Positions 10,040 through 18,618 of a DNA stretch of 64,000 nucleotides are shown piece by piece (the stretch's first letter is position 1; every line of letters begins with the position of its first letter). Position numbers and translations under genes: made by a program. This DNA comes from Cognaticolwellia aestuarii (GTDB taxonomy: Bacteria; Pseudomonadota; Gammaproteobacteria; Enterobacterales; Alteromonadaceae). The DNA lies in assembly GCF_002000025.1 (NCBI RefSeq), contig NZ_MUZV01000001.1, positions 310,001 to 374,000 on the forward strand, in the 5' to 3' direction. The notes below the pieces were generated by a model. The model saw nothing but the letters and a program-made list of their open reading frames with translations, was not told where the DNA came from and made no database searches.

Positions 10040-10492
10040 ATGAAGTTGCAAGACATCTTAACTCCGGACTGCACTATCTGTGCAGTACCGGCTGCAAGTA
10101 AAAAACGTATTTTAGAATTTTTGAGTAGTCTTGCCGCTGAAAAATTGGTAAATCACGACACTTTTCAGCTATTAGAAAGCTTAGTTAAACGTGAGCGAAT
10201 GGGCTCCACAGGCATTGGAAATGGCATTGCTATACCACATGGTCGCTTAATTAATGCCACAAAACCCATTGCTGTGCTGATAACAACGGAACAAGCAATT
10301 AATTTTGATGCAATTGATCATCGCCCAGTAGATATTTTTATTGCTTTATTTGTGCCTGAAGAAGAGTGTCAAAACCATCTATGTACGCTACAAAGTATTG
10401 CGACAATTTTTCGTGACAAACAGTTTTGTAAGCAAGTACGACAATGTAAAAGTAATCATGAACTTTTCCAGTTAATCCAACAAGCGAGTTAA
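10040..10492 (+). CDS. ptsN: PTS-Ntr enzyme IIA (PtsN)
   Basis: This 150-residue EIIA-mannitol/fructose-type domain carries the active-site histidine in IGNGIAIPHGR (His67). It receives phosphate from Npr in the nitrogen-related PTS. The unphosphorylated form is known in relatives to regulate potassium uptake and other targets. The downstream rapZ and npr genes complete the standard sigma-54 locus. PtsP, which feeds phosphate to Npr, is not in this window. Confidence 0.95.
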   Translation: MKLQDILTPDCTICAVPAASKKRILEFLSSLAAEKLVNHDTFQLLESLVKRERMGSTGIGNGIAIPHGRLINATKPIAVLITTEQAINFDAIDHRPVDIFIALFVPEEECQNHLCTLQSIATIFRDKQFCKQVRQCKSNHELFQLIQQAS

Positions 10493-10499
10493 AGCACAG

Positions 10500-11354
10500 A
10501 TGAAACTAATTATTGTCAGTGGTCGTTCTGGTTCAGGAAAAAGTGTCGCACTGCGTGTTTTAGAAGACTTAGGTTATTACTGTGTCGACAATATCCCTGT
10601 CAATTTACTGCCGGCATTAACGCACACCGTTATTAATGATTATGAAAATGTTGCTGTTAGCATCGATGTACGTAACTTGCCTAAAGATCCTAACGATGTG
10701 CCAGAAATTATTGATTACCTGCCAAGTGCTGTCGAGTTAAGCCTACTTTATTTAGATGCTGATGATAGCGATCTGATCCGTCGATTTAGTGAAACCCGAC
10801 GCTTACACCCATTAATCAAACAAAATATTGCTTTAGACCAAGCCATTGCCTTAGAAAAAAAACTGCTTGAGCCTATTGCTAGCCGTGCACACCTATATAT
10901 TAATACTAGCCAACTTTCACCACATCAACTTGCTGATTTAGTCAGAGAAAGAATTCTAGGTAAAACCTCGGGCTCGATGGTAGTAGTATTTGAATCATTT
11001 GGTTTCAAACATGGCGTACCTCAAGATGCTGACTATGTTTTTGATGCTCGATTTTTACCTAATCCTTTTTGGGATAAAGAGCTTAAAGGCTATACCGGCT
11101 TAGATAAACCCGTACAGGACTTTCTTGCTAGCCAACCAATTGTCACAAAATTTATATGGCAAATTAACAGCTTTATGATGACTTGGTTGCCACACTTGGA
11201 ACGTAATAATCGTAGTTATATTACCATCGCTATTGGTTGTACAGGCGGTAAACATCGCTCGGTTTATATCGCAGAGCTATTAGCCAACAATATGCGTAAA
11301 GAGCGTAAAGACGTGCAGTCACGTCACCGTGATTTACCCGTTGAGAGCACGTAA
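10500..11354 (+). CDS. rapZ: RNase adapter protein RapZ
   Basis: This 284-residue protein has a P-loop near the N-terminus (GRSGSGKS, residues 8-15) and the conserved C-terminal block GCTGGKHRSVYIAE. In Escherichia coli, RapZ binds glucosamine 6-phosphate and the small RNA GlmZ and hands GlmZ to RNase E, thereby setting glmS expression. It begins 7 bp after ptsN and precedes npr. Whether a GlmZ-like RNA exists in this organism cannot be told from the window. Confidence 0.95.
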   Translation: MKLIIVSGRSGSGKSVALRVLEDLGYYCVDNIPVNLLPALTHTVINDYENVAVSIDVRNLPKDPNDVPEIIDYLPSAVELSLLYLDADDSDLIRRFSETRRLHPLIKQNIALDQAIALEKKLLEPIASRAHLYINTSQLSPHQLADLVRERILGKTSGSMVVVFESFGFKHGVPQDADYVFDARFLPNPFWDKELKGYTGLDKPVQDFLASQPIVTKFIWQINSFMMTWLPHLERNNRSYITIAIGCTGGKHRSVYIAELLANNMRKERKDVQSRHRDLPVEST

Positions 11355-11360
11355 CTCATT

Positions 11361-11639
11361 ATGACTACGCAATTTAGCCGTGAAGTTGTGATCATCAACA
11401 AACTAGGCTTACATGCTAGGGCTGCATCTAAGCTTGCGCAGCTTAGTCAAAAGTTTACTGCGACAGTCACAATAGAGTTAGCTGATAATACTGCAGACGC
11501 CAATAGCATTATGGGCTTAATGTTGCTCGCTGGTGCCCAAGGTAAAACAGTTAAGGTTATCGCTTGTGGTGAAGATGCAGAGCAAGCATTAACAGAAATT
11601 TGCCAACTATTTAGTGATAAATTTAATGAAACAGAGTAA
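11361..11639 (+). CDS. ptsO: Phosphocarrier protein NPr (PtsO) of the nitrogen PTS
   Basis: This 92-residue HPr-like protein has the phosphorylated histidine in NKLGLHARAASKL (His18) and the NSIMGLMLLAGAQG segment expected around the regulatory serine region. It relays phosphate from PtsP to PtsN (His67, same operon). It is the last gene of the long plus-strand run; a strong hairpin begins 15 bp downstream. Confidence 0.94.
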   Translation: MTTQFSREVVIINKLGLHARAASKLAQLSQKFTATVTIELADNTADANSIMGLMLLAGAQGKTVKVIACGEDAEQALTEICQLFSDKFNETE

Positions 11640-11654
11640 AAAAGACAAAGTACT

Positions 11655-11701
11655 TATACCCAAGCCACTTGAAAATGCAGTTTCAGAGTGGTTTGGGTAT
11701 A
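11655..11701 (+). repeat. Long perfect-arm hairpin, probable dispersed intergenic repeat (also 3' end of the npr operon)
   Basis: The arms TATACCCAAGCCACT (11655-11669) and AGTGGTTTGGGTATA (11687-11701) pair over 15 positions with one G-U. A further TGAAA/TTTCA pairing continues the stem inside. There is no T-run after it, so it is not a classic rho-independent terminator, though it could stabilise the npr 3' end. A partial relative, lacking the second arm, occurs at 44964-44987 (18 of 24 bases shared), suggesting a dispersed element. Confidence 0.75.
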
Positions 11702-11866
11702 GCTGTTCAACCAGTTTTTAAGTCAATAAAAAAGCTGCGAAAAGTGATAAATTACGATAAACTCATTGCTGATAATTATTAGCATTTAACGTAACATTAC
11801 CTTAATAATTATCCTTCATACTAATAATTTTCAGTTTTCGTTTTTACAACGGCACAAGGTAGCAAT

Positions 11867-13225
11867 ATGCCGGAAGTTTCTGAGCAAGATTACAGCCATC
11901 AACGCTTACAGCAAGTTAATGATGCCCTCGATAGTGGTATGTTTGTTTATGTCCGCAAATTATTGCAAGACATGCCCGCTTATGATCTCGCCTTATTATT
12001 AGAATCTTCACCCACCAAAAGTCGTATCGCACTTTGGCAATTAATTGATGCTGATCACCATGGTGAAGTGCTTGAAGAGCTAAACGAAGAAGTTCGAAAA
12101 GGTATACTTAAAAATATTCATCCAGAAAAGATTGCTGCCGTTGCAGAAGGCATGGATGTAGATGATTTAGCAGAAGTATTCAGAACACTACCTGATAGTG
12201 TTTATCAGGAAGTTCTCAACGCAATGGACTGGCAAGACCGTAGTCGCGTTGAAGCTGCACTCTCATATGAAGAGGATACCGCCGGCGGTATCATGAATAC
12301 TGATACCATTTCTATTCGCCCAGATGTTACCGTCGATGTGGTGTTGCGTTATTTACGCTTACGTGGCGAATTGCCTGAAGCTACCGACTCATTTTATGTT
12401 GTAGACCGTGAAGATCATTTCATCGGAGCCGTATCATTATCAGCCATTGTGACAGCTAAAGCTGAAACAATAATTTCCAATCTGATAGATGAAGATATCC
12501 AAGCAATTACTGCTGATATGAACGAAAAAGACGTTGCACAATTATTCGAGCGTTATGATTGGTTTTCTGCCCCTGTTATCGATGAAGAAGGTCGTTTACT
12601 GGGCCGTATCACAGTCGATGATGTTGTCGATATTATTCGTGAAGAAGCAGAGCATTCCATGATGAGTATGGCTGGTCTAGATGATGAAGCCGATACTTTT
12701 GCTCCGGTACTAAAAAGTACTCAACGACGTTCAATATGGCTAGGGGTAAACTTGGTTACTGCTCTAATGGCTGTTGCAGTTTCAAGTATGTTTGAAGGCA
12801 TTTTAAATCAATTGGCCATTTTAGCGGTATTAAACTCACTTGTTCCAAGCATGGGTGGTGTTGCCGGTAATCAAACCTTAACATTAGTTATTCGTGGTAT
12901 GGCTTTAGGGCATGTTGGTGAAAGTAACTCGCGTATTTTACTCTATAAAGAGCTTGCCATTGGCTTTTTCAACGGTTTAATTTGGTCTGTGTTAATCGCT
13001 ACTGTCGTCGCTGTTTGGCAGCAAAATTTAATGCTCGGCGCTATTATCGCCTTTGCCATGTTAATGAATATGACCGCTGCTGGCTTAGCAGGTGTTACGA
13101 TCCCATTGATTTTGAAAAAGATGAATATTGACCCCGCTCTAGCAGGTAGCGTTATTTTAACTACCGTTACCGATGTTGTCGGGATATTTGCCTTTTTGGG
13201 CACAGCGACTTTAATGCTAGGATAG
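11867..13225 (+). CDS. mgtE: Magnesium transporter MgtE
   Basis: This 452-residue protein shows the full MgtE layout: an N-terminal superhelical MgtE_N domain (about 1-130), two CBS domains (about 130-255) and a five-helix membrane domain with the conserved pore region LVPSMGGVAGNQTLT (about 324-338). The cytoplasmic domains sense Mg2+ and gate the channel. It stands alone, 227 bp after npr. I found no M-box Mg2+ riboswitch upstream. Confidence 0.95.
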   Translation: MPEVSEQDYSHQRLQQVNDALDSGMFVYVRKLLQDMPAYDLALLLESSPTKSRIALWQLIDADHHGEVLEELNEEVRKGILKNIHPEKIAAVAEGMDVDDLAEVFRTLPDSVYQEVLNAMDWQDRSRVEAALSYEEDTAGGIMNTDTISIRPDVTVDVVLRYLRLRGELPEATDSFYVVDREDHFIGAVSLSAIVTAKAETIISNLIDEDIQAITADMNEKDVAQLFERYDWFSAPVIDEEGRLLGRITVDDVVDIIREEAEHSMMSMAGLDDEADTFAPVLKSTQRRSIWLGVNLVTALMAVAVSSMFEGILNQLAILAVLNSLVPSMGGVAGNQTLTLVIRGMALGHVGESNSRILLYKELAIGFFNGLIWSVLIATVVAVWQQNLMLGAIIAFAMLMNMTAAGLAGVTIPLILKKMNIDPALAGSVILTTVTDVVGIFAFLGTATLMLG

Positions 13226-13242
13226 AGCAGCCGTCAGTTTTA

Positions 13243-13308
13243 AGCTGTCAGCTGTCAGTCAAAAAAAGTTTAGTGGCTCAGGACTATTCTTTGCTTTTAA
13301 CTAAAAGC
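13243..13308. repeat. Cluster of short repeats between convergent mgtE and pmbA
   Basis: A 7-bp unit AGCTGTC occurs twice in tandem (13243-13249, 13250-13256). A perfect inverted repeat GCTTTTA-AC-TAAAAGC lies at 13293-13308. Related CAGTT/CAGCT words continue toward the pmbA stop. The pattern looks like remnants of an intergenic repeat. No T-run supports a terminator. Confidence 0.5.
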
Positions 13309-13337
13309 TGATAGCTATTAACTTCCAGCTTTAATAC

Positions 13338-14693
13338 CTAACTGCCAGCCACTTGCATTTCATTAACAATAATTGAGCCGGTATGAATACTACCACGCAT
13401 ATCAATATCATCTCCTATTGCCATAATACCAGCAAAAATATCTTGTAGCTTTCCAGCAATAGTTATTTCATCAACTGGATAAGCTATCTCGCCATTTTCG
13501 ACCCAGAAGCCTGCAGCCCCGCGAGAATAATCGCCCGTAACTACATTGACACCTTGTCCCATCATTTCAGTCACTAACAATCCCGTACCCAATGTTTTTA
13601 ACATGGCGTCAAAGTCACCACCTTGACCAGCGCCTTTCATACCAAGTTGCCAATTATGAATACCGCCGGCATGACCTGTTGTTTGTAAACCCAGTTTACG
13701 TGCCGAATAGCTAGTGAGTAGATATGTCGCTAACTTACCGTCGGTAATGATTTCTCGATCAATGGTTGCGACACCTTCAGCATCAAAAGCGCTACTCGCT
13801 AAGCCTTTTTTGATATGAGGACGTTCGCTAATATTCAAAAACTCAGGAAATACTTGCTTGCCAATAGAGTCCATCAAAAAAGAGGACTTGCGATATAAAT
13901 TGCCGCCACTGATAGCAGCAATAAAATGACCAAATAAACTATTAGCAATATCGGCACGAAACATTACAGGCACTTTAGCAGTGGCGAGCTTACGTGCACC
14001 TAAACGAGATAAAGCTTCCATCGAGGCCTGTTTACCAATTTTGCTAGCGGTGTCCATTTTGTCAAATTCGCGACTCACCGTATAAGCGTAGTCACGTTGC
14101 ATATCATCGCCTTGATTAGCGATCATCACACAACTCAAATTATGCCGCGTACTTGGGTAACCAACTAATTGGCCATGACTGTTACCATACACTTTAAAAC
14201 CTTCATAACTTGCGAGTGTCGCACCGTCTGAATTAGTTATACGCTTATCATAGCTTAGCGCGGTGTCTTCACAGCTTTTAGCAATACTAATTGCTTGCTC
14301 AGTTGTTAACGCTTTCGGGTGATATAAATCTAAATCTGGAGGCGACATCGCTAACATGGCTTTATCAGCCATGCCAGAGCAATCATCAACCGAAGTATAT
14401 TTGGCAATATTGACCGCAGCTTCAATCGCTTGTTTTAATGCTTTTTCTGATAAATCAGCTGTCGAGGCGCTACCCTTTCTGCCGGCTTTGTAAACCGTAA
14501 TACCTAGCGCACCGTCACTGGTAAATTCTACATTTTCAACTTCACCTAGGCGAGTACTAACACTCAAGCCTTGTGTACGGGTCATAGCAACTTCAGCACC
14601 ATCGGCGCCCAGTGACTTTGCCAGTGTCATGGCGTCATTAACACGTGTTTTTACATGCTCTATTTGCATTTGAATACTATCAGAATCGCTCAT
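13338..14693 (-). CDS. pmbA: Metalloprotease subunit PmbA (TldE)
   Basis: This protein of 451 residues (from the ATG at 14693; a GTG at 14711 would add six) belongs to the TldD/PmbA family. It has the conserved GATDGALGITVYKAGRKGSAS-type N-terminal region and the C-terminal glycine-rich GAAGFWVENGEI block. TldE lacks the zinc-binding HExxxH motif found in TldD and acts with TldD, which is not in this window. The pair processes microcin B17 and degrades CcdA in Escherichia coli. It is divergent from yjgA, the usual arrangement. Confidence 0.93.
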   Translation of the reverse strand: MSDSDSIQMQIEHVKTRVNDAMTLAKSLGADGAEVAMTRTQGLSVSTRLGEVENVEFTSDGALGITVYKAGRKGSASTADLSEKALKQAIEAAVNIAKYTSVDDCSGMADKAMLAMSPPDLDLYHPKALTTEQAISIAKSCEDTALSYDKRITNSDGATLASYEGFKVYGNSHGQLVGYPSTRHNLSCVMIANQGDDMQRDYAYTVSREFDKMDTASKIGKQASMEALSRLGARKLATAKVPVMFRADIANSLFGHFIAAISGGNLYRKSSFLMDSIGKQVFPEFLNISERPHIKKGLASSAFDAEGVATIDREIITDGKLATYLLTSYSARKLGLQTTGHAGGIHNWQLGMKGAGQGGDFDAMLKTLGTGLLVTEMMGQGVNVVTGDYSRGAAGFWVENGEIAYPVDEITIAGKLQDIFAGIMAIGDDIDMRGSIHTGSIIVNEMQVAGS

Positions 14694-14798
14694 GGGTAAA
14701 TTATTTCTCACATTTTATCGATACAAACAACAGGAATGTTTTTGCTGGTACAGCTTTGTTGTATACTACAGGTAACAATCACTTTATTACTTAACATT

Positions 14799-15320
14799 AT
14801 GCCCCAGTCTGCCAACGATATCGATGAATTAGAAGAAGAATTACTGAGTAAATCAGAAATAAAACGAGAAATGCATCGACTGCAAGACTTTGGCCTTGTC
14901 ATTGTCAAAATGTCGAAGCATCAACGCAGTAAATTACCACTGACTGATGAGCTTAAAGCTTCCATGGTGCTGGCAGATAAAATTGCCAACAAGCACGAAG
15001 CATTGCGTCGCCATGTGCGCCACATTGCTAAAATATTAGCTGAAACTGATCTTGAACCGATTAAACAAGCAATGGATGTTATGGCTAATAAGCATCAACA
15101 AGAATCAGTGAAGTTTGATAAATTAGAAAAAATCCGTGATGAACTTATCAGCCAAGGTAATGACAACATCGAAGACTTGCTAGCCCAGTGTGAAACAATG
15201 GAAAGACAAAAGCTTCGACAATTAGTGCGCCAGGCAAAAAAAGAGCATAAAGAAGAAAAAGTTGGTAAACATTACCGTGACCTGTTTGCCTACTTAAAAG
15301 AGCATGTAATTTTTAACTAA
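14799..15320 (+). CDS. darP: DarP/YjgA, 50S ribosome-associated assembly factor
   Basis: The frame is open from 14736, but the ATG at 14799 (MPQSANDIDELEEELLSKSEIKRE) matches the family start and gives 173 residues. The protein is highly charged and alpha-helical, with the conserved EMHRLQDFG and KHEALRRHVRHI segments. DarP (formerly YjgA, DUF615) associates with late 50S precursors. The divergent neighbour pmbA supports the call. A bidirectional terminator follows at 15361-15389. Confidence 0.93.
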   Translation: MPQSANDIDELEEELLSKSEIKREMHRLQDFGLVIVKMSKHQRSKLPLTDELKASMVLADKIANKHEALRRHVRHIAKILAETDLEPIKQAMDVMANKHQQESVKFDKLEKIRDELISQGNDNIEDLLAQCETMERQKLRQLVRQAKKEHKEEKVGKHYRDLFAYLKEHVIFN

Positions 15321-15360
15321 ATGCCAACTTGTTTTAACTAAATGCAACTTGAGCTTTAAT

Positions 15361-15389
15361 AAAAACGCCTTGATTTACAAGGCGTTTTT
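15361..15389. terminator. Bidirectional rho-independent terminator
   Basis: A perfect 12-bp stem AAAAACGCCTTG/CAAGGCGTTTTT with a 5-base loop lies between the convergent darP and AstE-like genes. A-rich and T-rich flanks allow it to work in both directions. Confidence 0.92.
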
Positions 15390-15417
15390 ATTTGTCTTTG
15401 CGCGATAATACCCGCAG

Positions 15418-16566
15418 TTATAAAATACTATACTGACTAAACACTTTATAAAGTTCAGTGCCTTGATTAACGCTCGCTGACGCAAAGTGCAAAATAGGGA
15501 TCACGGGATGATCTAAGCTAATGTAGTGTAATGGGTCGCCATCACCGTAATTATCCATTCGAAGAATTCGAGCTAAAGGCTCTCCTGCCGCTAATGGCTG
15601 ACCAAATTCAGCTAAATAATCTACCATGCCACCCATTGGTGAATATAATGCTTTGTAATCGGCTAACATGCAGCTATATCGGATCATGCTTTTAGGGTGA
15701 AAATCGTTACTCTTTATCACGCCTTGATATTGTAAATAACTTAAAATACCTTGTGCATCTTCATGGGCAACATCTAAATCTATTTGCTCTTGTGAGCCTA
15801 ATTCAACAGTAAAGCTTTCTTTAATAATTAAATCTTGCGCATAATTAGCATCCGCTTTCGTTATCGAAAAATCACGCCCTAACTGAGCAAACGCAAGCTT
15901 TAGCTGCCACCACGGACAAAAAGTTGCTTCATCTAAAGCACCATCAAAACTGTTAGGAATTAACAAGGTATGTGGTATGTCAAAGTACTTGGCACTTTCC
16001 TTCGCATATTCGGGACAATATAAATGTTTGCTCGAAATAGGACCGGTATGTAAGTCTAAAACAATATCAGCTTGATGGGCTAATTGCTGTAATTGAAAAG
16101 CAATACGCTGCCCAGTAGTTAGACCATAAATATTATGATTTAGCTTTTGCTCTATTTGCTCCAACAGTAAAGCTTTAAAGGCTCGCTCTATTTCAATAGC
16201 TGAGTGGCTCAAATAGGCTTGTGCAAAAGGTTCAACGATATCAGCTGCAAAATAGTACATTCGATTCCAGTTAACACCAGTGATGGGATCAAAACGCCCT
16301 AAAGTGTACTCACCATTTTTATGGTTACATGCAACAGGATTTGCATAAGGCACTAAAGTAATACTACCGTTAAGTTCAAGTGTTTTTAACTGCTCTAAAA
16401 GTTGAAAAATAACCGCATTACCTTGTACTTCTGCGCCATGCATATTCGCTTGAATATAGACATCAGGCCCTTGCTCGTTGCCCTTAATTCGATAAACCGG
16501 TACAGTTAACGCCGCACCACTCGCCATTTCACCGACGTGCATAACTTCTTTACAAACTACATTCAT
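15418..16566 (-). CDS. AstE/AspA-type M14 zinc deacylase (N-acyl amino acid), last gene of the lysine operon
   Basis: This 382-residue protein is a succinylglutamate desuccinylase/aspartoacylase-family enzyme. Visible zinc ligands are His43 and Glu46 (NMHGAEVQGN) and His173 (DLHTG). Glu255 in TVELGS is the expected catalytic glutamate. An Asn-Arg pair (WNR, about 100-102) resembles the substrate-binding region. A C-terminal domain of about 85 residues looks beta-rich. Such enzymes remove acyl groups from alpha-amino nitrogens. No ast catabolic genes are nearby. It follows dapA-, dapD- and LysA-like genes in a riboswitch-led operon, so deacylation of a succinylated DAP or lysine intermediate is a reasonable inference. 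Confidence 0.82.
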   Translation of the reverse strand: MNVVCKEVMHVGEMASGAALTVPVYRIKGNEQGPDVYIQANMHGAEVQGNAVIFQLLEQLKTLELNGSITLVPYANPVACNHKNGEYTLGRFDPITGVNWNRMYYFAADIVEPFAQAYLSHSAIEIERAFKALLLEQIEQKLNHNIYGLTTGQRIAFQLQQLAHQADIVLDLHTGPISSKHLYCPEYAKESAKYFDIPHTLLIPNSFDGALDEATFCPWWQLKLAFAQLGRDFSITKADANYAQDLIIKESFTVELGSQEQIDLDVAHEDAQGILSYLQYQGVIKSNDFHPKSMIRYSCMLADYKALYSPMGGMVDYLAEFGQPLAAGEPLARILRMDNYGDGDPLHYISLDHPVIPILHFASASVNQGTELYKVFSQYSIL

Positions 16567-16597
16567 AAATAACCTTTATTCTGGCCATTCAGCCCTA

Positions 16598-17860
16598 TCA
16601 ACGTAAATACCATGATGCAGGTGCTACTGCTCGCACCTGCTCAATTTTACCCTGCTGTAAAACATATTCAGCAGCCACTTGATGACAAAGAAAAAATGGC
16701 ATACTTTCCGTAAAACCATAAGCACCAGACAAACCAAAAACTAACTGATCACCAACACCAACATCATCAGCTAGCGCCAATGTCCCCAATTTATCTAAGC
16801 TAGTACAAAGTGGGCCATGCAAATCAAAGTAACATGGGGTTGCTGTAGACTCCCTAAGCATAGCTACTGGAAATGGCTGCTCAGTAATTGCAGGGCGTAA
16901 TAAATGATTAATCCCCCCTGCTAGTACTAATTGTTGTTGCTGAAAATTCTGCTTACGATCGACCACAGAAGTTACGTAATAGCCCATTTCAGCAACGGCA
17001 TAACGACCTAACTCTAACCAAAGCTCACTGACACCAGCACGCGCTTTTATTATTGCTAAGTCATTAATAATTGTCGGCCAACTCAAACCTTGCTCTGTTT
17101 GTAGATAGTCAACACCTAAGCCACCGCCTAAATCTAATACTTCTAAATTCATGCCCAAATTTTCAGCTAAGGTTAATAGTGGCGTAACCATTTGCGACCA
17201 CAACTCAAACATACGAGCATTGCTGAGCATATTTCCCCATTGAAAAATATGTAAACCATTGATATTCAATGCTGAAAAATCAGCTACCTTGATTGTTTGC
17301 CATTCATCACAAGATAAGCCAAAAGCCGTAACTTCATTACCACCTAAGGGGTTTTTTTCCCCCTCTTGCCATTGCAATTGCACTCTTAATAGTACTTGTG
17401 GTCGACAAGAGAGTTCATTAGCTGCTTGGTTTAGCCATTGTAGTTGGTTTAAACTTTCAACCACGAAAGTGCGTACACCTTGGCGTAAAAAGCCTTTCAT
17501 CTGTGATTTTGACTTTGCTGGGCCTGTATTTAAGATGCGATCTGCAGCAATATCTTGCGCTAAGACTTGGCTCAATTCGCCTTGGCTAGCAACATCAAAA
17601 TTAAAGCCTTGCTGCCCTAAGGTTTGTATTACTCGCGACAAAGGGTTTGCCTTAACAGCAAACCAAAGCTTAATAACATCTTGTTGCATGAGCAGCGATA
17701 AATGTTGCTTAAGAGAATCTAAATCATAAAGAAAAAAACCTGTTTCATCTTCAGTTATATCATCACTAGGCGGCATTGAATCACGGTGCTTATTCAGTGA
17801 TGCCATTAAGCTAGCGCTAAGCCAACTAGGCCTAGCCTTATCATTTAACATTTCAGTCAT
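16598..17860 (-). CDS. LysA-like fold-III PLP decarboxylase with altered substrate motifs
   Basis: The 420-residue protein has the alanine-racemase-like barrel with PLP lysine Lys70 (WFAVKANP), His204 (GLHIFQWGN), the phosphate loop DLGGGLGVDY (243-252), Glu283-Arg286 and Cys352. It keeps the length and frame of diaminopimelate decarboxylase. However, EPGR is ELGR, CES-GD is CTSLD, and the MSSNYNSRP-like end is replaced by GAYGFTESMPFFLCH. These changes are shared in style with decarboxylases of conjugated substrates, such as siderophore types. Its place after dapA and dapD and under a lysine riboswitch argues for lysine synthesis. The substrate may not be free meso-DAP. Confidence 0.75.
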   Translation of the reverse strand: MTEMLNDKARPSWLSASLMASLNKHRDSMPPSDDITEDETGFFLYDLDSLKQHLSLLMQQDVIKLWFAVKANPLSRVIQTLGQQGFNFDVASQGELSQVLAQDIAADRILNTGPAKSKSQMKGFLRQGVRTFVVESLNQLQWLNQAANELSCRPQVLLRVQLQWQEGEKNPLGGNEVTAFGLSCDEWQTIKVADFSALNINGLHIFQWGNMLSNARMFELWSQMVTPLLTLAENLGMNLEVLDLGGGLGVDYLQTEQGLSWPTIINDLAIIKARAGVSELWLELGRYAVAEMGYYVTSVVDRKQNFQQQQLVLAGGINHLLRPAITEQPFPVAMLRESTATPCYFDLHGPLCTSLDKLGTLALADDVGVGDQLVFGLSGAYGFTESMPFFLCHQVAAEYVLQQGKIEQVRAVAPASWYLR

Positions 17861-17868
17861 TATTTTTC

Positions 17869-18618
17869 CTAACGCAGTACTGATTCAAGCTCTAAAGCAG
17901 CATTACTTTTTTCATCACGATATTTAACAATTAGCGCACAAGCCATATTAAGCCCGTGTTGCTCAGCCCAAGCGCCAGCAACAGGACGCGTACCGGGCAC
18001 AACCACGGCATTTTCAGGAATATCGGCTCCTTTGGCTAACATTAAGTTATTAACGCAATCATAAACAGGTACTGATGCAGATAACGAAACGCCTGGCGCT
18101 AAAACTGCGCCTTTTTTCACTACAATACCTTCAACAATAATTACGCCTGCACTTAAGAATGCATTATCTTCAATAATCACTGGACTCGCGCCGATAGGTT
18201 CCAACACACCACCAATTTGTACCGCCGCAGAAACATGCACATTCTTACCTATTTGCGCACATGAACCTATCAATGCATGGCTATCAACCATAGTACCGCT
18301 GTCAACAAATGCACCAACATTAATATAAGCGGGTGGCATAATAATCACACCTGGCGCGACATAAGCACCACGACGAACTGACGATCCTCCTGGTACCATT
18401 CTCACTTGATCACCAACGGTAAATTCACGTGCAGGTAAATTATGTTTATCAACAAAGCCGCGATAAGCCCCCTCGAACTCAGTATTTTCTCCGGCTTTAA
18501 ATGCCGCTAAAATAGCATGTTTAACATCAGTGTTAACTTGCCAGTGGCCATTGCTATCTTGTACTGCTGCTCGAGTTTTACCGGTTTCTAAATCTGTTAA
18601 TGTTTGCTGCCAAGTCAT
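17869..18618 (-). CDS. dapD: DapD-like tetrahydrodipicolinate N-succinyltransferase
   Basis: This 249-residue protein is a left-handed beta-helix acyltransferase closely matching DapD through its core: VGAFVDSGTMVDSHALIGSC, then QIGKNVHVSAAVQIGGVLEP and IIEDNAFLSAGVIIVEG. It is about 25 residues shorter than Escherichia coli DapD at the N-terminus. DapD transfers succinyl from succinyl-CoA to tetrahydrodipicolinate. The start overlaps the dapA stop by 4 bp, so the two are translationally coupled. It may be a second copy specialised to this operon, because a housekeeping dapD normally sits elsewhere; that copy is not visible here. An acetyl donor cannot be excluded. Confidence 0.85.
   Translation of the reverse strand: MTWQQTLTDLETGKTRAAVQDSNGHWQVNTDVKHAILAAFKAGENTEFEGAYRGFVDKHNLPAREFTVGDQVRMVPGGSSVRRGAYVAPGVIIMPPAYINVGAFVDSGTMVDSHALIGSCAQIGKNVHVSAAVQIGGVLEPIGASPVIIEDNAFLSAGVIIVEGIVVKKGAVLAPGVSLSASVPVYDCVNNLMLAKGADIPENAVVVPGTRPVAGAWAEQHGLNMACALIVKYRDEKSNAALELESVLR

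Noticed and set aside
15418-16566. AstE in an arginine-catabolism (ast) operon
   Set aside because: No astA, astB, astC or astD is nearby, and the gene sits in a lysine-riboswitch operon.
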